A DNA stretch of 64,000 nt from Paenalcaligenes hominis_A (GTDB taxonomy: Bacteria > Pseudomonadota > Gammaproteobacteria > Burkholderiales > Burkholderiaceae_B), in assembly GCF_041359055.1 (NCBI RefSeq), contig NZ_JBGJKZ010000001.1, positions 1 to 64,000 on the forward strand. Reading direction: 5' to 3'. A model generated the notes under the pieces. The model did no database searches. It was given only the letters and a program-made list of their open reading frames with translations, and was not told the DNA's origin. Each line of letters opens with the position of its first letter. Position 1 is the first letter of the stretch. The position numbers and the translations under genes were made by a program. Positions 26,259 through 35,175 of the stretch are shown in pieces.

Positions 26259-28171
26259 TACTTTCCTCGGGATGATAAGCGCTTTAAATAAACGAGCAGT
26301 AAAGACGTTGCAGCCGGAGTAACACCGGAAATCCGACTGGCTTGCCCCACCGTTTGGGGCGCAGCATCTTTCAGTTTGATTACTACCTCGTTCGACAATC
26401 CGGATATTTTACTATAATCAAAGTCGGCCGGTATTTTAGTCTCTTCGAGTGCAGCTTGCTTCGATACCTCTACCTGCTGTCGCGCTACATACCCTGCGTA
26501 TTTAACTTCGATCTCTACCTGATCAGTAACAGAGCTATCTAAACCCTGGTCAACTAACACAGAGCTTGCATCGTCTGCTCTTACTAGCTTAAAAAGGTCT
26601 TGGTAATGAATTTCTGGACGTTTTAGTAAATCATGAAGCGCATACTCACGCTCAATGCCACGGCCTAAAACAGCTTCTTGTGTTTCACGTGAAACAAGTC
26701 GAGGATTAATCCATGTGGATTTTAATCGCTCAATTTCCGCTTCGACTGCGTCCCGTTTTCTATTGAAAGCATCCCATCGGTGATCATCTACCACACCTAG
26801 TTGACGCCCTATTTCTGTTAAGCGTACATCGGCATTGTCTTCACGCAAAGAAAGTCTATATTCCGCGCGTGAGGTAAACATGCGGTATGGCTCTGTTACA
26901 CCGCGCGTAATCAGATCGTCAACCAGCACACCTAGATAAGCTTCATTGCGTTTTGGATACCATTGGTCTTGGTCTCGAACCAAACGCACAGCATTAATAC
27001 CTGCAAGCAGCCCTTGTGCGCCAGCCTCTTCGTACCCCGTTGTGCCGTTAATTTGTCCAGCAAAAAACAAAGCATTTAAAAACTTAGTTTCTAAGGTAGG
27101 TTTTAACGAGCGCGGATCAAAATAATCGTACTCAATAGCATAACCCGGGCGGACTATACGAGCATTTTCTAGGCCTGGCAAGCTATGGACAATACCTATT
27201 TGAATATCGTAAGGCAAGCTGGTAGAGATGCCGTTTGGATAAATTTCGGTACTTGTAAGGCCTTCGGGTTCTAAAAAGACTTGATGGCTGTTTTTATCGG
27301 CAAAACGATGGATTTTATCTTCTATAGACGGGCAATAACGTGGCCCTACCCCTTCGATGGTGCCCTGATCACTATACATAGGTGAACGATCCAAACCCGA
27401 TCGAATAATGTCATGAGTACGCGTATTGGTATGCGTAATCCAACACGGTAACTGCTTAGGATGCATTGCAGCATTGCCTAGGTATGAAAAAACAGGGACC
27501 GGGTTTGTATCACCGTGCTGCTCTTCGAGCTGACTAAAATCAATGGTATTAGCGTCAATACGGGGTGGCGTACCCGTTTTTAATCGTCCTTGGGGCAATG
27601 CCATTTCTTTTAAGCGTTGAGCCAGGGTGATTGAAGGAGGGTCTCCTGCACGGCCGCCAGAATAATTGTCTAGCCCAACATGGATACGTCCATTGAGAAA
27701 CGTTCCCACAGTTAAAACCACTGCTTTTGCAGCAAAACGTAAGCCAATTTGCGTGACTACACCTACAACACGGTCGCCTTCTAGGATGAGATCATCAACG
27801 GCTTGTTGAAATACGGTCAAGTTCGGTTGGTGTTGAACAATTTGACGAATGGCTGCCCGATATAAAGAACGATCCGCTTGTGCTCGCGTAGCACGAACTG
27901 CTGGCCCTTTGGACTGATTAAGGATTCGAAATTGAATTCCAGCATGATCGGTAGCTAAAGCCATAGCTCCACCTAAGGCATCAATCTCTTTAACTAAATG
28001 CCCTTTACCGATACCACCAATAGAAGGATTACAAGACATTTGTCCTAAGGTATCGATATTGTGGGTGAGTAAAAGTGTAGATGCACCTGCTCGTGCTGCA
28101 GCCAAAGCCGCTTCAGTACCAGCATGACCACCGCCTACGACAATTACATCAAACGAATCTGTGTAGTTCAT
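26258..28171 (-). CDS. mnmG: tRNA uridine-5-carboxymethylaminomethyl modification enzyme MnmG
   Basis: MnmG (GidA) works with MnmE to modify the wobble uridine of several tRNAs, using FAD, NADH and methylene-tetrahydrofolate. It has 637 residues. The FAD-binding motif VVGGGHAGTEAALAAARAGA is at the N-terminus. The family signatures GPRYCPSIEDKIHRF and GYEEAGAQGLLAGINA are present. First gene of the mnmG-rsmG-parA-parB operon, directly beside the probable origin. A perfect parS lies inside it (26681-26696). The partner mnmE is at 35172-36551. Confidence 0.98.
   Translation of the reverse strand: MNYTDSFDVIVVGGGHAGTEAALAAARAGASTLLLTHNIDTLGQMSCNPSIGGIGKGHLVKEIDALGGAMALATDHAGIQFRILNQSKGPAVRATRAQADRSLYRAAIRQIVQHQPNLTVFQQAVDDLILEGDRVVGVVTQIGLRFAAKAVVLTVGTFLNGRIHVGLDNYSGGRAGDPPSITLAQRLKEMALPQGRLKTGTPPRIDANTIDFSQLEEQHGDTNPVPVFSYLGNAAMHPKQLPCWITHTNTRTHDIIRSGLDRSPMYSDQGTIEGVGPRYCPSIEDKIHRFADKNSHQVFLEPEGLTSTEIYPNGISTSLPYDIQIGIVHSLPGLENARIVRPGYAIEYDYFDPRSLKPTLETKFLNALFFAGQINGTTGYEEAGAQGLLAGINAVRLVRDQDQWYPKRNEAYLGVLVDDLITRGVTEPYRMFTSRAEYRLSLREDNADVRLTEIGRQLGVVDDHRWDAFNRKRDAVEAEIERLKSTWINPRLVSRETQEAVLGRGIEREYALHDLLKRPEIHYQDLFKLVRADDASSVLVDQGLDSSVTDQVEIEVKYAGYVARQQVEVSKQAALEETKIPADFDYSKISGLSNEVVIKLKDAAPQTVGQASRISGVTPAATSLLLVYLKRLSSRGK
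26681..26696. other. parS site inside mnmG
   Basis: TGTTTCACGTGAAACA, a perfect match to the widely conserved chromosomal parS consensus, lying in the mnmG coding sequence 1.5 kb from the origin region. Best of the four parS-like sites in the window. Confidence 0.88.
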
Positions 28172-28935
28172 TGTTTAAGTTAAGAAAAAACGAAAAAAAC
28201 TATTATAGTGCGCTTGGACCACAAATAGCGCTTTCTTGATATTGCAAGCAGAGGGCGAGAGGGGCAAACCGATGAGTCACCTGTGGATAACTCTGTGGAG
28301 TATGCGACAAGACAATAGAGTTTTTTTAAGGAATCTTTAAGTTAGCGTCGTAAGCGTTTGATTAAAAAGAACTTTTAAACCAACGTAAGAGCTTTATGAG
28401 GGGTTTAAATTTGTGGATAAGTTAATCAAAACCTAAGCTCTAGCAGGATGAAAACATATTTTTTAAATCAACATACGCATTTAACGATCAACGAATAAAC
28501 TAAATTGTCCTACAGTTCGATGGTTGTGTCAAAGAAAAGAAAATAGCTGAAAACACGTTAATCACGACATTTTCATTGTTTGGTTTAACAAAACACAGAG
28601 TTTGTAAATACAAACCACTTGTTAGGTAAAACCAAATTGATTTGTTGTTACTTTGTAGTTATTAATAACTTTATATATATTATAGTTGTTAGTAATGGGT
28701 GTCTGTGGATAACTAGGATAAGTCTGAAAACCATAAATACATCAAGAGCTTAGATACCAGTCAGACCTTTGGATAACTATGTGGGCAGAAATGTATGAAA
28801 TGTGGATAACTTTTTGGCTTTTGGATAAGGTTTAAGTTATGCAGAAAGTGTCCACAACTTATCCACAATCCATCCCATAGAGGTTATCCACAGCCTAAAT
28901 CATCCTATTTGGGCTAAATAGCTTTATGATTAAAA
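28172..28935. other. oriC: Probable replication origin (oriC) with DnaA boxes and an AT-rich block
   Basis: The gene-free stretch between mnmG and the diguanylate cyclase gene carries perfect DnaA boxes. Four are TGTGGATAA (28282, 28412, 28704 and 28801) and two are TTATCCACA (28859 and 28884). One-mismatch boxes occur at 28769, 28820 and 28837. An AT-rich block at about 28655-28690 (TTATTAATAACTTTATATAT) is a candidate unwinding element. The dense group at 28704-28892, with boxes in both orientations, next to mnmG-parAB with parS sites nearby, is what an origin looks like. The rest of the gap to 29125 holds no gene. Confidence 0.85.
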
Positions 28936-29125
28936 ACTAGAAGCATCATCAAATTTGTTGTTTTTTTTCTATGAGATAGCTGTGTTGATTGCGCGTATTG
29001 CTAAATACTAATGGCTGACTAACGCCTATAATGACAGACTGGTTTAGTGAGTCATGTCCAAACTGTGTTGGCTTGCCGTAGAGCTTTTGCTCAGCCATTG
29101 ATTTAACTCGTTAATATGAGGTTGT

Positions 29126-30502
29126 ATGCCCAACTCTGCTACTGCTTTTTTAGCATCTGAATGGCGAAATTCTATACTGTTGTATCCAGCAGACGTGCGT
29201 GTTTTAGTAAAGCATATAGCGTTAACCCACACACAAGAGCTAGCTGCTTATTTTTATGAGCATATGCTGACTGACCCTACTGCTAAACTTTTTTTGTCGC
29301 ACGAGGCGGTGCAAACAAGCCTAATGGGCTCTATGCAGAAGTGGATTAAACAAGTTTTTTCCGTGGACGAAAGCACAGATTTTGAAGCCAATGTGGTTTT
29401 ACAACACAAAGTAGGCGAAGTTCATGCTCGGATTGATCTTCCGGTTCATCTGGTTTTACTTGGTGCGCGCACATTGAAAAGTAAGTTTGCTTTGTTGCTA
29501 GACGCACAGCCTCACGTAGATGAGACCATGGCAAAAAAAGCGTTTCGGTATATATCCGATTCTATTGATATTGCTATGGAGATAATGAGTCGAGCTTACG
29601 CTAAAAGCTATGATAGAAAGTCGCGCGCCGAGGAGTCGTATCGTTTGTTTTCAGCTGTACATAATGCCGCTGCTGAAAAAGGGCGACAGAAATCAGCATT
29701 GTTAGACTGGGAAAACCAGTTAATGTTTGATTTAACTATTGGCACCCCAGTTGAGAACTTGCAAGGCATTAAGCAGTCTGATTTTGGTTTGTGGTTTATT
29801 CACAAAGGAGCACATGCTTTTGAGAGTTTACCCGAAACAGAAATTATATTTTCTGCGATGAAACGAATCGAGCAGTTACTACCTCAGTTCTATGCAATAG
29901 ATAATAAAATTGATTTATTAAAAGACATAAGATCTGAAGCTAGAAATATTCAAATAAATATGAGTAATTTATTTGATAAATATAACGAGGTTGAAGCAGG
30001 CAGAGACGAGCTAACTCGACTACTAAGTCGCAAATACTTATCCGTGGTTTTATCGAAAGAGGTTGGGTATGCGCGTAGAAGAAACAGTAGTTTCGCTTTG
30101 GTTGCTATCGATTTAGATTATTTTAAAAGTGTGAATGATAATTATGGGCATGAGGCAGGGGACCATGTGCTACAGCAATTATCAGAGTTACTTCTTAGCC
30201 GTTCTAGAGCGGGTGATTATGTATTCCGTTTGGGTGGAGAGGAGTTTTTAATTTTATTAGTTGACACGAATAAAGAAGCGGCTTTACGTACTGCTAATCA
30301 TATTGCACGAGCCGTACGTGAAGAGAAGTTTATGACTGCAAATCAACAAGAATTGCATTTAACAGCCAGTATAGGGGTGACGTTGTTTGATGGTCATCCT
30401 GACTATAGCCTATCACTAAGTCGAGTCGATAAAGCCTTGTACCAAGCAAAAAGCAGTGGCCGTGATCAGGTGGTTTACTTAGAGCCAAATTATGTCAGAT
30501 AA
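29126..30502 (+). CDS. Globin-coupled heme sensor diguanylate cyclase
   Basis: Predicted oxygen-sensing c-di-GMP synthase of 458 residues. The N-terminal globin-sensor domain (about 15-165) has the motif HKVGEVHARI, with H100 as the likely proximal heme ligand and Y44 in the position of the distal tyrosine of Bordetella BpeGReg and E. coli DosC. A helical linker leads to a GGDEF domain (about 290-455) with active site GGEEF (370-374) and an inhibitory RxxD site, RAGD, at 361-364. Both are intact, so it should be active and product-inhibited. GAGG stands before the ATG. Its end overlaps psd by 11 bases. Confidence 0.92.
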   Translation: MPNSATAFLASEWRNSILLYPADVRVLVKHIALTHTQELAAYFYEHMLTDPTAKLFLSHEAVQTSLMGSMQKWIKQVFSVDESTDFEANVVLQHKVGEVHARIDLPVHLVLLGARTLKSKFALLLDAQPHVDETMAKKAFRYISDSIDIAMEIMSRAYAKSYDRKSRAEESYRLFSAVHNAAAEKGRQKSALLDWENQLMFDLTIGTPVENLQGIKQSDFGLWFIHKGAHAFESLPETEIIFSAMKRIEQLLPQFYAIDNKIDLLKDIRSEARNIQINMSNLFDKYNEVEAGRDELTRLLSRKYLSVVLSKEVGYARRRNSSFALVAIDLDYFKSVNDNYGHEAGDHVLQQLSELLLSRSRAGDYVFRLGGEEFLILLVDTNKEAALRTANHIARAVREEKFMTANQQELHLTASIGVTLFDGHPDYSLSLSRVDKALYQAKSSGRDQVVYLEPNYVR

Positions 30503-31334
30503 GTTATTTATATTCTTTCAGCGCATTATGCCTAAACGTTTGCTGACGGAATTGCTAGGAAAGCTTGCTAATACTCAAGGGGGAAGCCTGACCACATCGT
30601 TTATTAAATACTTTATTAAACGATACGGTGTAAATATGGCAGAAGCGGTGGAATCTGATCCTGCTTTTTACTCAACATTCAATCATTTTTTTACTAGAGA
30701 AATACGAAAAGAAGTACGGCCTATAGCTAGTACAGATTTAATTTCTCCGGTGGATGGTGTTGTGAGTCAGTTGGGGGAAATAAATATTGATCAGGTCTTT
30801 CAAGCTAAGGGAAAATCTTTTACAACCACTGCATTATTAGGCGGTGATTCTGTTTTAGCGAGTCAGTTTGAAAATGGTGTTTTTGCTACGCTTTATTTAA
30901 GCCCTAAAGACTATCATCGCATTCATATGCCATGCCAAGGGCGCTTAAAGAAAATGATTTATGTGCCAGGTGATTTATATTCGGTTAATCCATTAACTGC
31001 ACGAACTATTGATCAATTGTTTGCACGTAATGAACGAGTGGTGTGTGTATTCGAAGGTGAACGTGGTCCTTTTGTCATGGTATTAGTGGGTGCCACAGTA
31101 GTCGGTAGTATGAAAACCGCGTGGCATGGCATTGTGAATAATCCTCGTTTAGACGGTGTGCATAAATGGGATTACGATGGCAGTGTAGTCTTAGAGCAAG
31201 GGCAAGAAATGGGGCAGTTCTTATTAGGTTCTACTGTAGTAATGCTTTTTCCTGAAGCATCTTATGCGTTTGAAGCCTCATGGCAGCCAGAGCGGGCTAT
31301 TTTGTTAAATGAAGCAATGGGACATAAAATTTAA
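30492..31334 (+). CDS. psd: Phosphatidylserine decarboxylase
   Basis: Pyruvoyl enzyme that makes phosphatidylethanolamine from phosphatidylserine at the inner membrane. The 280-residue proenzyme has the LGST self-cleavage motif (FLLGSTVV; cleavage between G246 and S247). It also shows the autoprocessing Asp in SPVDGVVS (D88) and the His residues in YHRIHMP (H142, H145), so it is a type I enzyme. Its ATG lies 11 bases inside the end of the upstream diguanylate cyclase gene, implying co-translation. No pssA is in the window. A strong terminator follows. Confidence 0.95.
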   Translation: MSDKLFIFFQRIMPKRLLTELLGKLANTQGGSLTTSFIKYFIKRYGVNMAEAVESDPAFYSTFNHFFTREIRKEVRPIASTDLISPVDGVVSQLGEINIDQVFQAKGKSFTTTALLGGDSVLASQFENGVFATLYLSPKDYHRIHMPCQGRLKKMIYVPGDLYSVNPLTARTIDQLFARNERVVCVFEGERGPFVMVLVGATVVGSMKTAWHGIVNNPRLDGVHKWDYDGSVVLEQGQEMGQFLLGSTVVMLFPEASYAFEASWQPERAILLNEAMGHKI

Positions 31335-31355
31335 TAAAGCTGTAGCGTAGCCAAT

Positions 31356-31385
31356 AAAAAAGCCATGAGAAATCATGGCTTTTTT
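31356..31385. terminator. Bidirectional terminator between psd and the TonB-dependent receptor gene
   Basis: Hairpin with 13-bp stem AAAAAAGCCATGA / TCATGGCTTTTTT and a 4-base loop, between convergent genes, with T runs on both strands. Confidence 0.92.
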
Positions 31386-31408
31386 GGTTTAGGTTGGAGT
31401 AAGTACGC

Positions 31409-33691
31409 TTAGAAACGGGCTCTTGCTTCAATAAAGAAGCTACGACCTGGTTCGTTATAAGTATAAGCTCCGGCACCTGCTAACATATTTGGGTTGCCTG
31501 GGTTTGTGTTCACACCCGAGGCATTGCCGGCGCGGAATAGCCGTTTATCAAAAAGATTATCAACCCCAGCTGTAAGCTCAAAGTTTTTATTCACTAAGTA
31601 ACGAGTGCTGAAATTAAATAACGCGTAGGGTGAAATTTGATCGGTTGCCGATCCAGTAACTGGCAGACCTTGGTAGTCGTATTTTTGAGGTTTTTGTTTG
31701 CCGTAAACAGTGACCTGACCTAATACCGACCATTGAGAGGAAATTTGCCAAGCTAGGCTGCTATTAATTGTGAATTTAGGAATAATAGACAAGTAATCGC
31801 CTGTTTTTTTGTTTTTATTCTCTAGCATGTAAGTAAAGTTGGTGTTCCACCAGACGGCATCGCTAAAAGGTACACTAACGTTCCCTTCTAGACCTTGAAT
31901 CACCGCTTTAGGGACATTTTGCCATTGGTATACGTCCGCTAAAGCCAAGCTAGAACCTACCTGTGTAGAGTGCTGGTGAATAGGGGTATTGCCCGCTTCC
32001 ACTTTGTTTTTGTAGTCATTGCGGAAATACGTCAGGCTGCTGCTAAACCCTGAGTCGGCCAAGTATTCAATGCCTAATTCTTTATTGATGCTATTTTCTG
32101 CTTTTAGGTTAGGGTTGCCCATAAGAAAACATCCCCCACCAGAACCTCCGTTTGCGCAGCCTAAACCACGGCTGTAGAGCGTGTATTCATCGTTAAGCTG
32201 ATAGAGGTTAGGGGCTTTGTATGCACGCGCTATACCGGCCTTAAATGTCCAGTTGTCAGAAATGGTCTGTGAAAGGTTCAGCGATGGGCTGATATTGGTG
32301 CCTTGCTTGCTATGGTGATCAAAGCGCACGCCTGGTGTTAGCACCGTGCTGTCAGTCACGTACATGTTGTTTTCTGCAAAAACGGAAAAAATACGAGCGC
32401 TTTCTTTGCCGCTATAGCTTGGGTTTGGGCCTTGGATATTATTGGTCTTTTTTAAATCAGAAGCTTGGTCGTTAATACGTTGGCTAACCCACTCCACGCC
32501 CAATGTGGCGACCTGAGGCATAGCAAAGGTATTCAGCTCGGTAGTGAGCTCGCTATGTGCTGTCAGGGTTTTTAGGTCGATGTTGGCATAGCTACCCGTA
32601 TCAAATAATCCTTCGGTGCCTCCGGCAAGACCTTCAGTTAATCGGGTGTTGCGTGTGTTTTCAAACTGAATGTAGCTAAGGCTGTCTGTGCTTTCTGTCC
32701 AATTGCCACGGTGGGTAAGAGCATAGCTTTGTCTATAAATACGGTTTGTTTCAGCGCCTAAGTTAGAGTCAACCAGTTGCTTACCTGGGCGCTCTGCTGT
32801 GCCTCTATCGTTGTTGGTGTTCTGGGTGTCACCTGTATAAATGTTGCCCTGACGACTGAAGCTGGTTTCTAGGTCTAAACGATGATCAGGGTTTAGCTGC
32901 CAAGAAAGTAAACCGCTTAGGTCTTTATTACGCACGCCTTCACGTCCTGCTGCGTAAGTGCCAGCGTTAGTGCCTAAACGTGGGCTGGATGCGTGGTTTT
33001 TGTTGATATCAAAAGCATCCGCATTGGTTTTGTTTAGGTTTCCATATAGTCTGAAACCAAGTTTTTCTGTAATGGGACCAGATAAATTAAAACCCAACCG
33101 CTGAGTAGAGCCTTCATCATTGTGTTGTGGTTTTTTATAATAAACCGAGGCCGAACCTGTCAGTTTATCGGTGACGGGCTTGGTAATAATATTGACTACA
33201 CCACCTGCGGCCCCGTTACCATAACGCGCTGCGGAAGGGCCACGCAAAATTTCTATGCGCTCTACCTGTTCGGCTGGTACCCAGTTGGTATCACCTCTGG
33301 TATCTCGTTCGCCACGCCAGCCAAAACGCACTGCATTACGTGATGAAACTGGTTTGCCATCAATTAATACCAGTGTATTTTCTGGCCCCATACCTCGGAT
33401 GTCGATTTGTCTGTTATTACCACGTTGTCCACTGCTGGAGTTTCCCGTTAAATTGATACCGGGCTGGGTACGGATTAAATCGGCTAAGTCGTTGATGGGT
33501 GGGTTGGTGCTGATGTCCTTAGCATCAATGATTGATGCGCCTAAGGCTTGTTTTAACTCGGTTTCAGCGCTGACTGTTACCGTTTCGAGCTCGGTTACGT
33601 CTTGGGCGAAGCTGACTGCTGTATAAGCGCTTAGGATCGTTAGGAGAAGTAGTGAAGAGTGCGACAGGAAGGGTCTAAATGCGTGGGCCAT
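31409..33691 (-). CDS. FepA-type TonB-dependent ferric siderophore receptor
   Basis: Outer-membrane receptor of 760 residues, predicted to import a ferric catecholate such as enterobactin. A signal peptide ends about residue 29 (AVSFAQ), followed by a TonB-box-like ETVTVSA. The plug has GMGPENTLVLIDGKPVSSRN, FGWRGERDTRGDTNWVPAEQ and EILRGPSAARYGNGAAGGVV, signatures of the FepA/PfeA/BfeA group. The C-terminus ends in an aromatic residue (ARARF), as in porin-like barrels. A Fur box lies 36-54 bases upstream. No siderophore transport genes are adjacent. Confidence 0.9.
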   Translation of the reverse strand: MAHAFRPFLSHSSLLLLTILSAYTAVSFAQDVTELETVTVSAETELKQALGASIIDAKDISTNPPINDLADLIRTQPGINLTGNSSSGQRGNNRQIDIRGMGPENTLVLIDGKPVSSRNAVRFGWRGERDTRGDTNWVPAEQVERIEILRGPSAARYGNGAAGGVVNIITKPVTDKLTGSASVYYKKPQHNDEGSTQRLGFNLSGPITEKLGFRLYGNLNKTNADAFDINKNHASSPRLGTNAGTYAAGREGVRNKDLSGLLSWQLNPDHRLDLETSFSRQGNIYTGDTQNTNNDRGTAERPGKQLVDSNLGAETNRIYRQSYALTHRGNWTESTDSLSYIQFENTRNTRLTEGLAGGTEGLFDTGSYANIDLKTLTAHSELTTELNTFAMPQVATLGVEWVSQRINDQASDLKKTNNIQGPNPSYSGKESARIFSVFAENNMYVTDSTVLTPGVRFDHHSKQGTNISPSLNLSQTISDNWTFKAGIARAYKAPNLYQLNDEYTLYSRGLGCANGGSGGGCFLMGNPNLKAENSINKELGIEYLADSGFSSSLTYFRNDYKNKVEAGNTPIHQHSTQVGSSLALADVYQWQNVPKAVIQGLEGNVSVPFSDAVWWNTNFTYMLENKNKKTGDYLSIIPKFTINSSLAWQISSQWSVLGQVTVYGKQKPQKYDYQGLPVTGSATDQISPYALFNFSTRYLVNKNFELTAGVDNLFDKRLFRAGNASGVNTNPGNPNMLAGAGAYTYNEPGRSFFIEARARF

Positions 33692-33726
33692 AATTTATTA
33701 CTTTATGTGTAATTAAGATTCTTAAT

Positions 33727-33745
33727 GATAATGAGAATAGTTCTT
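33727..33745. promoter_or_regulatory. Fur box
   Basis: GATAATGAGAATAGTTCTT matches 14 of 19 positions of the Fur consensus GATAATGATAATCATTATC, including the first eight. It stands just upstream of the siderophore receptor ATG, so iron-dependent repression of that gene is likely. The divergent nitroreductase gene starts about 145 bases away and might share the control. Confidence 0.75.
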
Positions 33746-33888
33746 TTTATCATAAAGATAAAGCCTGTGTGGTGAAAGTAACGCATCTAGACTTGTTGCT
33801 GTCTTGGGAATTCTGTGTTGTAGAGGAAGATAAAGCGTAGACAAGGTTTATTATGGTGACTGGTATTCTGTTTTTAATTGAGGAAATA

Positions 33889-34506
33889 ATGAGTTTAACT
33901 GTCACCGAAGCGCTACAACGTCGAGCCGCAACAAATTTTTTCGACGCCGAAAAAACCTTGAGCGCTGAGCAAATAAAAGAGTTGGTTCGTTTAGCAACCT
34001 TAGCGCCTACAGCATTTAATCTGCAAAATTGGCACTTTATTGCCGTGCAAAGTCCTGAAGCAAAGCAGAAGTTATATGGTGCAGCATACAACCAACAGAA
34101 AATTATCGATGCGTCAGTTACTTTTATTATTTGTGGCGAGCTGGAGTCTCATACTCGGTTTGATCGTGTAGTAAAGGTTCTGAAAGATAAAGGCGGAGTA
34201 AGCGACGAAAACGCACAGATCTGGAAATCTAAAGTAGTAGCAACACATGAAAATAACCCAACCATACAGCATAGTGAAGCTTTCCGCTCCGCTTCTTTGG
34301 CTGGGATGGCTTTAATGTTAGCTGCTGAAGAGCAAGGCTTTGTGTCTGGGCCAATGAGTGGTTTTGTGCCAGAGCTAGTTAGCTCGGCCTTTAACTTAAC
34401 GCCTAATCAAATTCCCGTAATGTTAGTTGCTGTAGGTTATGCTGCTGAAGGCAATTACCCACAAAGTCCTCGTCTGGATGTCGATGAGGTGCTAACCGTA
34501 GTTTAA
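33889..34506 (+). CDS. Nitroreductase-family protein
   Basis: FMN-dependent nitroreductase-fold protein of 205 residues. Typical features are the N-terminal VTEALQRRAATNFFDAEKTL and LVRLATLAPTAFNLQNWHFI, which form the flavin site, and LAGMALMLAAEEQGFVSGPM in the second half. I use the ATG at 33889 with AGG 6 bases upstream; a start 12 codons earlier has no ribosome binding site. The substrate is not predictable. Divergent from the siderophore receptor gene, with a terminator after it. Confidence 0.85.
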   Translation: MSLTVTEALQRRAATNFFDAEKTLSAEQIKELVRLATLAPTAFNLQNWHFIAVQSPEAKQKLYGAAYNQQKIIDASVTFIICGELESHTRFDRVVKVLKDKGGVSDENAQIWKSKVVATHENNPTIQHSEAFRSASLAGMALMLAAEEQGFVSGPMSGFVPELVSSAFNLTPNQIPVMLVAVGYAAEGNYPQSPRLDVDEVLTVV

Positions 34507-34525
34507 AACCCTCGACATGGTTTGC

Positions 34526-34552
34526 AAAAGCGCACATTTGGTGCGCTTTTTA
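34526..34552 (+). terminator. Terminator after the nitroreductase gene
   Basis: Hairpin with stem AAAAGCGCAC / GTGCGCTTTT and a 5-base loop, 20 bases after the stop codon and followed by more T residues on the plus strand. Confidence 0.85.
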
Positions 34553-34641
34553 ATTAAGGTCTAGTTGGGGTTTGACCTCTAGAAGGGGGGAGGCAGGTAT
34601 GGTAGGTTGAGCTAGTCAACCACCACATAGAAAGGAAATGT

Positions 34642-35085
34642 ATGTCACTGTCTCACGATAATTTACTTTTCAATCGAGTAAAAACAAATTTCGATCGTCA
34701 GGGGTTAATGCACCATTTAGGTGTAGAGCTAGTCGAGGTTAAACCTGGTGAAGTCACACTACGCATGCCTTTTAATCAACATCTTACTCAGCAACATGGG
34801 TATTTTCATGCGGGTGGCACTAGTGCGGTTGCTGATTCTGCGGGCGGGTATGCTGGTTACACCTTAATGCCTGAAGGGGCAGGGGTATTAACAGTGGAAT
34901 TTAAAATTAATTTAATGGCACCCGCCCAAGGTGAATACTTAGAAGCCATAGGTAAAGTAATACGTTCTGGGCGTACATTAACTATTACGCAGGTCGACGT
35001 ATTTGCCATTGAGCAAACAAAACGCACACAGGTTGCGCTAGTGCAGCAAACGCTGATTGCTCTTCCCGATAAGGATTCACATTGA
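34642..35085 (+). CDS. PaaI-type hot-dog thioesterase
   Basis: A 147-residue single hot-dog domain protein of the PaaI/YdiI type, which hydrolyses acyl- or aryl-CoA thioesters. The active-site region is QQHGYFHAGGTSAVADSAGG, with the HxGG turn and a following Asp/Ser helix. VEFKINLMAPAQGEYLEAIG forms the central strand pair. AAAGGA precedes the ATG. It is followed by a hairpin containing a parS-like sequence, which probably acts as its terminator. The acyl-CoA substrate is unknown. Confidence 0.87.
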   Translation: MSLSHDNLLFNRVKTNFDRQGLMHHLGVELVEVKPGEVTLRMPFNQHLTQQHGYFHAGGTSAVADSAGGYAGYTLMPEGAGVLTVEFKINLMAPAQGEYLEAIGKVIRSGRTLTITQVDVFAIEQTKRTQVALVQQTLIALPDKDSH

Positions 35086-35135
35086 TTGCATCAAACAAAA
35101 CGGTGGTTTTGTTTGATGCTGCGCGGAGCTTGTGC

Positions 35136-35175
35136 GGCGGTAGGTGTTTCACGTGAAACGTACCGCCGTTTTTAT
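35136..35175 (+). terminator. Terminator with a parS-like sequence as its upper stem
   Basis: A GC-rich base stem CGGCGGTA / TACCGCCG encloses TGTTTCACGTGAAACG (35145-35160), which itself folds at its centre. The structure is followed by TTTTTATTTT on the plus strand. It should terminate the thioesterase transcript; the T run overlaps the end of mnmE, which converges on it. Confidence 0.75.
35145..35160. other. parS-like site in the thioesterase-mnmE gap
   Basis: TGTTTCACGTGAAACG, 15 of 16 bases identical to the parS consensus TGTTTCACGTGAAACA. It lies about 6.3 kb from the origin region on the side opposite to parB. Confidence 0.75.
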
